Shown here piece after piece: positions 6,418 through 10,813 of a DNA stretch of 10,813 nt (its first letter is position 1; every line of letters starts with the position of its first letter). The position numbers and the translations under genes are program-made. Location of the stretch: assembly GCA_050743385.1 (NCBI GenBank), contig JBOGFJ010000204.1, positions 1 through 10,813 on the forward strand. Reading direction: 5' to 3'. The notes below the pieces were generated by a model. The model made no database searches and had not been told where the DNA came from. It saw only the letters and a list, made by a program, of their open reading frames with translations. Source of the DNA: JACDBD01 sp050743385. GTDB lineage: Bacteria; Actinomycetota; Acidimicrobiia; IMCC26256; JACDBD01.

Positions 6418-7638
6418 TCAGGTTGCCTTCGAGATCGCCTTGAACGCCAAGCGTGAGACCGGAGCGTCGAGTCCGGAGACGCTGGCACCGGCCGCCCGGG
6501 TAATGGCACTACTGACGATGCGTGGGATGTACAGGCTGCTGACGCTGTTGCACTCGAAGGTGACGAGATGCGACGTCTCGCGCAACCCCGCGATCTCGGT
6601 CAGCGCCGTGACCAACGCCGACGCATACGAGCTGCCCTGCATCCGTTCATCGGAGACCACCCCGGTGAAGACGAGGATGTTTCGGGTATGGAACGCGTCC
6701 CGGTGATGCTCTTCGTAGAAGTCGGCATTCAGCCAGGGGCATTGGCGGAGATCCATCACGAAGAGGCACAGCGTCGTGATGTCACCGTCTCCGCGTCGCA
6801 GGACCTTGACGACGCCGGGATCCGTCATCGCGTCCATGAAGACACGACGGTCGAATCCGGCTCGGAGCGGATGTCCTCCGGACAGCGCGTCGAAGGGGCC
6901 TTCGTAGATTGCCCAGAGTCGCTCCGCCTCGCTGTCGGCGACCGATTCGACGACCTCGATACCGTCCGCGGACGCCCGCGCCCGGCCGCGTTTCTGTGCC
7001 TCGAGGAAGTGATCTCGGAACGAGTGCCTCTCGGCGAACTGACGCTCGCCGGAGAAGTCGACGTTCGCCACGAACTGGTTGAGGACCCCCTCGGCGTCGT
7101 TCCCGCTCACCGTGTCCACGCAGAGATCAGTCGCCCCCCGGCGCCGAAGGAACGAGCTCCAGTCATCGAGCTCGTTCGTCATGTCGTCGGTCGCGTACGA
7201 GTCGGTGATGATCACCGTTCCTTCTTCGAGCTCGGCTGCGATCACCCCGAGCGCGCTGTTCCCTCCGGCGGTGTCTCCGAGCTCGACGGGAACATGCGTG
7301 TAGTACTGAACGGGCCGGGTCGGGCCGTAGAGGTCGCGGAAAAAGTCGGCGTTGTACCAATGCAGGTGTTCGACGGGGACGAGCAGCGGCAGGTCGACCC
7401 GCTGATCCCCCACCAGCTGGTAGGTGGCCGTCACCGCCCGATCAGCGGGCCACGCCGTGAGCAGGTCCTCCTCCGAGAGGCCGAGGCGCTGCGGACTCGC
7501 GAGCTCGTCGAAGAGCGACCGGTACACGAAGACGCTGCGGGCGAAGTTGAGATCGGGCCGCGCCCCTACCCGCGAGACCTCGACTGTCTGGGCCACGATC
7601 TCGTCGGCGCCGATTGGGCTTCGTCCCGACGCGTCCAT
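6418..7638 (-). CDS. unrecognised 406-aa protein with an internal duplication, possibly GNAT-like
   Basis: I do not recognise this family. The protein is soluble, with no signal peptide or membrane helix, and acidic in much of its length. Two halves look related. W-Y-N-A-D-F-F at 94-100 and W-L-N-A-D-F-Y at 302-308 are each preceded by a hydrophobic strand (LPLLVPVE; LCLFVMDL). Each is followed about 25-30 residues later by a small-residue helix start (AGGNSALGVIAAE at 124-136; QGSSYASALVTALTE at 334-348). Strand, strand, then glycine-started helix is the order of the acyl-CoA-binding part of GNAT folds, so a tandem GNAT-like protein is possible. ATG at 7638 overlaps the upstream TGA as TGATG; a GTG at 7641 (GTGA overlap) is equally placed, and GAGG lies just upstream. 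It sits between a membrane protein gene and the DUF2156 gene, and the tight spacing says the three are made together. Confidence 0.78.
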   Translation of the reverse strand: MDASGRSPIGADEIVAQTVEVSRVGARPDLNFARSVFVYRSLFDELASPQRLGLSEEDLLTAWPADRAVTATYQLVGDQRVDLPLLVPVEHLHWYNADFFRDLYGPTRPVQYYTHVPVELGDTAGGNSALGVIAAELEEGTVIITDSYATDDMTNELDDWSSFLRRRGATDLCVDTVSGNDAEGVLNQFVANVDFSGERQFAERHSFRDHFLEAQKRGRARASADGIEVVESVADSEAERLWAIYEGPFDALSGGHPLRAGFDRRVFMDAMTDPGVVKVLRRGDGDITTLCLFVMDLRQCPWLNADFYEEHHRDAFHTRNILVFTGVVSDERMQGSSYASALVTALTEIAGLRETSHLVTFECNSVSSLYIPRIVSSAITRAAGASVSGLDAPVSRLAFKAISKAT

Positions 7639-8129
7639 CACCCGAAGCCTCGCACCACTCCGCGGAGCACGCCACCGAAGCCGTACCCGTGGATGGCGGC
7701 GAACTCGACCGCGTAGAGCGCGGCGAGGAACACGGCCAGCCGGCGAATCTGTGCGACGGGCATCAGATCCCGCTTGTAGAGGACGAGCGACGGGATGACG
7801 CCGCCGATGAAGGGAGTCGAGAAGGTCGCGGCTACGGCCGAGGTGACCGAGTCGCGGACTTTGCGCTCACGCCGCCCGACGTCCGGGTTCCTGCGCTCGA
7901 GCCACAGCCGATTCAGGAAGAACTGCGCCACTCGCCCGGGTTCACGACGTGTTCCGCGGAAGACGAGCCAGACCCCGAACGCCCAGCTTGCGACGAACGC
8001 GGCCACGACGGCCAGTGGCCGGCTCAACACGGCGAGCGACCAGAAGATGGGCCCGAACACGAGATCGTCCACGAGCACGAGCACAAGGATCGTCACGAAC
8101 CACCAGAAAAGCCCCCGCGCGATCCTCAA
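7638..8129 (-). CDS. small four-helix membrane protein, function unknown
   Basis: I do not recognise a named family. From the TTG at 8129 it is 163 aa with about four membrane segments: LFWWFVTILVLVLVDDLVF near 7-25, PLAVVAAFVASWAFGVWLVF near 38-57, SAVAATFSTPFIGGVIPSLVL near 97-117, and LAVFLAALYAVEFAAIHGYGF near 131-151. A very basic loop (RLWLERRNPDVGRRERKVR) at about 74-92 lies between helices 2 and 3 and is likely cytoplasmic. The TTG start is chosen because a full GGAGG (8138-8134) sits 4 nt upstream and the first helix follows at once. An in-frame ATG at 8183 would add 18 polar, Cys-containing residues with a poorly spaced GAGG, and the frame stays open to 8348. It is the first gene of the operon. 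It could be a membrane anchor or a partner for the two downstream proteins (inference). Confidence 0.7.
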   Translation of the reverse strand: MRIARGLFWWFVTILVLVLVDDLVFGPIFWSLAVLSRPLAVVAAFVASWAFGVWLVFRGTRREPGRVAQFFLNRLWLERRNPDVGRRERKVRDSVTSAVAATFSTPFIGGVIPSLVLYKRDLMPVAQIRRLAVFLAALYAVEFAAIHGYGFGGVLRGVVRGFG

Positions 8130-8202
8130 CCGTCCTCCGTCGTTGCAGCAACCCGCGCAAATCTCGCGTGACCCTGCCCCCATGCCTCGAACGCGTTGCG
8201 CG

Positions 8203-8228
8203 TTCACAGCAACCACGTAACGTACAAT
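8203..8228 (+). promoter_or_regulatory. possible promoter of the arginine decarboxylase gene
   Basis: TACAAT at 8223-8228 matches the sigma-70 -10 consensus at five of six positions and stands out in GC-rich DNA. Upstream, TTCACA at 8203-8208 is only 14 bp away and TTGCGC at 8196-8201 is 21 bp away, so no -35 has ideal spacing. The -10 lies 87 nt before the ATG at 8315. This is a weak call. Confidence 0.3.
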
Positions 8229-8241
8229 GCTGCCCGCGATC

Positions 8242-8251
8242 ATCCGCGGAT
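8242..8251. promoter_or_regulatory. ATCCGCGGAT palindrome, possible operator
   Basis: A perfect 10-bp palindrome beginning 13 nt after the putative -10 box, about where transcription would begin or just after. It is flanked by GATC-containing sequence on both sides. An operator is possible, but a single 10-bp palindrome is weak evidence. Confidence 0.25.
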
Positions 8252-8314
8252 CTCGATCACCAGCTCGAGCGCACGAACAGTTCCGCCGATGACACCGAGA
8301 GGCGTGGGCAGTAC

Positions 8315-8878
8315 ATGAGCAATCCGGAACGAACGAAGACGTCGTCACGGGGCCCGACGCATCCGGATCTGACCCCGATGACCATCACGGTGGCCGGTGG
8401 AATCGGCTTCGGACCCACGAAGCTCGCCGCATTCGACGCCGCACTCCGCGAGGCCGGGCTCGCCAATTTCAACCTCATCCCCCTGAGCTCGGTCATCCCG
8501 CAGGCAAGCACGATCCTCACCGCCGATCGGGCGTCCACAGTTCCGGGGAAGTGGGGCGATCGGCTCTACGTCGTGATGGCCCAGCTCCGCGTCGACACCC
8601 GCTACGAGGAAGCCGTCGCCGGCCTCGGCTGGATCCAGGAGTCGGAGACCGGACGCGGCGTCTTCGTCGAGCACGTCGGCCACACCGAGCGCGAGGTGCG
8701 CCGTGACATCCTCGCCACGCTCGACTCGATGGCGGCCGGGCGCCCCCACATCCAGTTCGGTGCGCCCGAACTCGTCGTCCGGAGCACCGTGTGCGCCGGC
8801 GAGCCGACCTGCGCGCTCGTGGCGGCCGTGTTCGAGAGCGAGCCCTGGCAGGGCGACGAGGTCATCGACCTGACCTGA
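8315..8878 (+). CDS. pyruvoyl-dependent arginine decarboxylase
   Basis: This enzyme decarboxylates arginine to agmatine, a polyamine precursor, using a covalent pyruvoyl group made by self-cleavage instead of pyridoxal phosphate. The 187-aa protein matches the PvlArgDC family: VAGGIGFGPTKLAAFDAAL at 26-44, ANFNLIPLSSVIP at 50-62 where cleavage is expected between Ser58 and Ser59, and GRGVFVEHVG at 113-122 with Glu119 in the position of the catalytic glutamate. Length and layout fit the archaeal-type proenzyme. The ATG at 8315 has GAGAGG 12 nt upstream, a longish spacer. The ATG at 8378 would start right at the conserved core but has no visible RBS. It is a cytoplasmic enzyme and probably monocistronic; the next gene starts about 100 nt downstream. 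No agmatinase, agmatine deiminase or transporter gene is visible, so use for polyamine synthesis or acid tolerance is open. Confidence 0.88.
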   Translation: MSNPERTKTSSRGPTHPDLTPMTITVAGGIGFGPTKLAAFDAALREAGLANFNLIPLSSVIPQASTILTADRASTVPGKWGDRLYVVMAQLRVDTRYEEAVAGLGWIQESETGRGVFVEHVGHTEREVRRDILATLDSMAAGRPHIQFGAPELVVRSTVCAGEPTCALVAAVFESEPWQGDEVIDLT

Positions 8879-8956
8879 ATCGGCTCCTCGGCATCGCCGA
8901 CGGCCTGATTTGTCGCATTTTCGACGCCCGAGCCCTGGTTCAGCCCTCAACCGAGC

Positions 8957-8968
8957 GCCCAATTGGGC
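8957..8968. promoter_or_regulatory. 12-bp palindrome GCCCAATTGGGC upstream of the sensor gene
   Basis: A perfect 12-bp palindrome in the 103-bp gap between the decarboxylase stop (8878) and the sensor start, 13 nt before the GTG at 8982 and 27 nt before the ATG at 8996. The AATT centre is unusual in this GC-rich region. It could be an operator. The rest of the gap holds only a weak hairpin (TCGGC-ATC-GCCGA at 8888-8900) without a following T-run, so I do not call a terminator. Confidence 0.35.
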
Positions 8969-8981
8969 CGACACCACAGCC

Positions 8982-10813
8982 GTGGGAGGCCGATCATGGG
9001 CAAGGTTCTTGCTCGCGGGCTTGTGCGTCGCGGCTGTGGCCGCCGTCATCGGCGGCCCGGTCTCTGCCGTCGTGATCCAGCTCACCGGCTGGACCGCGAT
9101 CGTCGTGCCACTCGTCCGGATGCGCACCTGGAGCGGCCGGCAGCGGCTGCCGTGGTTGCTCTGCGCCGCCGCCGGGGGCCTCTTCCTGCTCGGGAGCATC
9201 ACGAGGTTCGTCCACGCCGGGCTCGCCGGAGTCGACGAACCCTTCCCGTCCGTGGCCGACGCGCTGTTCCTGACCGGCTACGTCGCTCTCATCCTGGGCG
9301 AGCTCTTCCTGATCCGATTCCGGACGCTCGAGACCGAACGCGACCACATGATCGACGCCGCCATCGTGGCGGCGGGCGTGAGCCTGCTGGCGTGGGCGGC
9401 CATCCTCGCGCCCTACGTTCGTGATGCCGGGATCCCCGGCGCCGAGCGATACCTGAACGTCGGCTACTCCACGCTCACGCTCGTCCTTCTCACGCTGACC
9501 GCTCGGCTTGCGGTCGGTCCGGGAATTCGGAACCAGAGCTACTACCTCCTCGCAGGTTCGATCTCGCTGATCTTCATCACCGACCTGCTCGCGACGCTTG
9601 ACACTGCCGGGACGAACACGGAGCGGATCGTCCTTGCGTTGCCGCCGTTCACGTACGTGCTGTTCGCGGCGGCGGCCTTGCATCCTTCGATGGTCCGGCT
9701 CACAGAGGCGCCGCCCGACCAAGACGTGCAGCTGACATGGAAGCGCGAGCTCCTCTTGGCCGCTGCCCTCCTGGTCGCGCCGGGCGTGCTGGTCTGGCAG
9801 ATCGCGCGCGACAAGCCGATCGACCTCCCCGTCGTCGTCGTTGGATCGATCGTGCTCTCGCTCCTCGTGCTCGCGCGCCTCAGCGGTCTCGTGCGCGCCA
9901 AAGAACGAAACGCCATACGTGAGCGCGTGCTGCGCGAGGCCGGTGCCGCGCTCGTAGTGGCGACGAGCCGCGCCGAGATCCTCGACGGCACGCTGACCAC
10001 CGTGCTCGCACTTGCAGACGCCGGTCGCGGCGCTCGCGTCACCGTGATGCTCGGGGACGAGACCGAGCTCGAGGTGGCCGCCTCGGCCGGCGACGGGACT
10101 CCCGACCCGGTCGGCACCCGGCTGCCGACGGGGACGTTCCCGGTCGAGATCCGAGACGCCCTCCGCGAACGCCGCCCCGTCCGACTGGTGGGCGCGCCCG
10201 TGGCGAAGGGCGACGCGGGCGACGACGCCGAGGCGATGCTCATCGTCCCGCTCGTGAGCCAGAACGAGCTCCGGGGTGCGCTCGCGCTGACGACCGTCGG
10301 CGCGGTCGACCGCGAGGTGCGTCGGTCGATCGAGTCGCTGGCCTCGGAGGTCGCGCTCGCGCTCGAGAGCGCCGCCCTCACCGAGGACTTGCTGCGGCGG
10401 CGCAGCGAAGCGCGGTTCCGGGCTCTGATCGAGAACTCGTCCGACCTCGTCGTGGTGCTCGACGACGAAGCCCGGGTCACGTTCGTGAGCCCGGCGGCGC
10501 ACCGACTGCTCGGGCGGAGCGAGGAGTACTTCTCCGGCAAGGAGCCGATGCAGTTCGTGCACCCCGACGACCGGGGCGCCATTCGCGAGCTGCTCGACAC
10601 CGCCCGCCCGCTCTCCGCCCCGACCGAGCCGCTCGAGATCCGTCTCGCCCACGCCGACGGCTCGTACCGCTGGTTCGAGATGCTCTCGCACGACCTGCGC
10701 ACCGAGCCCGACATCGCCGGCATCGTCATCAATGCCCGCGAGATCACCGACCGCAAGGGCGCCGAGCAGCTTCTCGCCCGGAACGAAGCCCGGTTCCGCG
10801 CACTCGTGCAGCA
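8982..10813 (+). CDS. multi-membrane GAF/PAS sensor protein (3' end outside window)
   Basis: The N-terminal 610 residues of a large membrane-bound signalling protein. About nine or ten hydrophobic helices fill residues 8-310, from FLLAGLCVAAVAAVIGG to the helix VVVVGSIVLSLLVLARL. A GAF-like domain spans about 319-468 (MLIVPLVSQNELRGALAL in its core), ending in a linker helix. A PAS domain spans about 477-590, with ARFRALIENSSDLVVVLD, FVHPDDR, ADGSYRWFE and the closing EITDRKGAE. A second PAS begins at 603 (ARFRALVQ). The output domain lies outside; GGDEF/EAL or a histidine kinase is usual for this layout. The frame is open from 8982 to the window end. The GTG at 8982 is the first sensible in-frame start (MGGRSWARFLLAG) but has no clear RBS. 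The excellent GGGAGG (8984-8989) with ATG at 8996 is one base out of frame, so a frameshift or sequence error at the start is possible. Confidence 0.82.
   Translation, partial: MGGRSWARFLLAGLCVAAVAAVIGGPVSAVVIQLTGWTAIVVPLVRMRTWSGRQRLPWLLCAAAGGLFLLGSITRFVHAGLAGVDEPFPSVADALFLTGYVALILGELFLIRFRTLETERDHMIDAAIVAAGVSLLAWAAILAPYVRDAGIPGAERYLNVGYSTLTLVLLTLTARLAVGPGIRNQSYYLLAGSISLIFITDLLATLDTAGTNTERIVLALPPFTYVLFAAAALHPSMVRLTEAPPDQDVQLTWKRELLLAAALLVAPGVLVWQIARDKPIDLPVVVVGSIVLSLLVLARLSGLVRAKERNAIRERVLREAGAALVVATSRAEILDGTLTTVLALADAGRGARVTVMLGDETELEVAASAGDGTPDPVGTRLPTGTFPVEIRDALRERRPVRLVGAPVAKGDAGDDAEAMLIVPLVSQNELRGALALTTVGAVDREVRRSIESLASEVALALESAALTEDLLRRRSEARFRALIENSSDLVVVLDDEARVTFVSPAAHRLLGRSEEYFSGKEPMQFVHPDDRGAIRELLDTARPLSAPTEPLEIRLAHADGSYRWFEMLSHDLRTEPDIAGIVINAREITDRKGAEQLLARNEARFRALVQ

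Larger units (their letters stand above)
8130..8314. other. divergent intergenic region between the three-gene operon and the arginine decarboxylase
   Basis: About 185 bp without a supported gene, if the TTG start at 8129 is right. It is less GC-rich than the flanks in its middle part (8201-8230). It must hold the promoters of both the minus-strand operon and the plus-strand decarboxylase. It contains a possible -10 box, the AACGCGTT palindrome at 8190-8197 and the ATCCGCGGAT palindrome at 8242-8251. I see no RNA gene or riboswitch. Confidence 0.5.

Noticed and set aside
6414..6509. N-terminal extension of the DUF2156 protein to a start at 6509
   Set aside because: It would overlap the upstream gene by about 90 nt and adds an Arg/Ser/Pro-rich stretch not typical of the family. 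The GTG at 6413 fits operon spacing.
8130..8348. N-terminal extension of the membrane protein up to 8348
   Set aside because: The added residues are polar, Cys- and Arg-rich and unlike a coding start, and the TTG at 8129 has a full GGAGG. The ATG at 8183 remains a possible alternative.
8888..8900. Rho-independent terminator after the arginine decarboxylase
   Set aside because: TCGGC-ATC-GCCGA is only a 5-bp stem and no T-run follows directly.
8994..10691. Long minus-strand open frame (565 codons) opposite the sensor gene
   Set aside because: The translation is Arg/Glu/Gly/His-rich without domain signatures, while the plus strand encodes clear membrane, GAF and PAS features over the same region.
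1..10813. tRNA, rRNA, CRISPR arrays, insertion sequences and toxin-antitoxin or phage genes
   Set aside because: I found no repeat-spacer pattern, no transposase-like protein, no tRNA-like cloverleaf and no phage or defence family on either strand.

Overview
The window is GC-rich, densely packed bacterial chromosome with many GTG (and one probable TTG) starts and 1-17 nt gene overlaps. Gene content suggests a high-GC actinobacterium: a WS/DGAT acyltransferase, a DegV protein with a Trp-rich C-terminus, a divergent PlsY, and a large multi-membrane GAF/PAS sensor. An Acidimicrobiia-like origin is my guess from gene types. There is no ribosomal or marker gene to confirm it. I see no RNA genes, insertion sequences, CRISPR arrays or gene-free stretch over 300 bases.

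Left part (1-4033): the 3' end of a wax ester synthase/diacylglycerol acyltransferase overlaps an alpha/beta hydrolase on the plus strand. Convergent to them is a tight minus-strand operon in the order plsY-like, MFS transporter, degV (FakB-like fatty-acid-binding) gene. Together this reads as a neutral-lipid and phospholipid island: acyl-glycerol synthesis, ester hydrolysis, fatty-acid carriage and glycerol-3-phosphate acylation.

Middle (4034-5496): a 65-bp divergent control region carries two near-perfect inverted repeats that share a CGTTCCG core. It drives an orphan secreted substrate-binding protein resembling the UgpB (glycerol-3-phosphate) branch of sugar-type ABC binding proteins. No permease or ATPase gene is visible.

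Next (5493-8129): a three-gene minus-strand operon encodes a small four-helix membrane protein, an unrecognised 406-aa protein with an apparent internal duplication, and a stand-alone DUF2156 protein (related to the catalytic domain of lysyl-phosphatidylglycerol synthase). It converges on the binding-protein gene so tightly that the two TAG stops share one CTAG. This operon is the best candidate for an undescribed system. I infer an envelope or lipid modification role, which is not proven.

Right part (8130-10813): a divergent intergenic region, a pyruvoyl-dependent arginine decarboxylase, then the start of a large sensor (about 9-10 membrane helices, GAF, PAS, start of a second PAS) that runs off the window. 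The sensor's start is ambiguous: the best ribosome-binding site and ATG lie one base out of frame.
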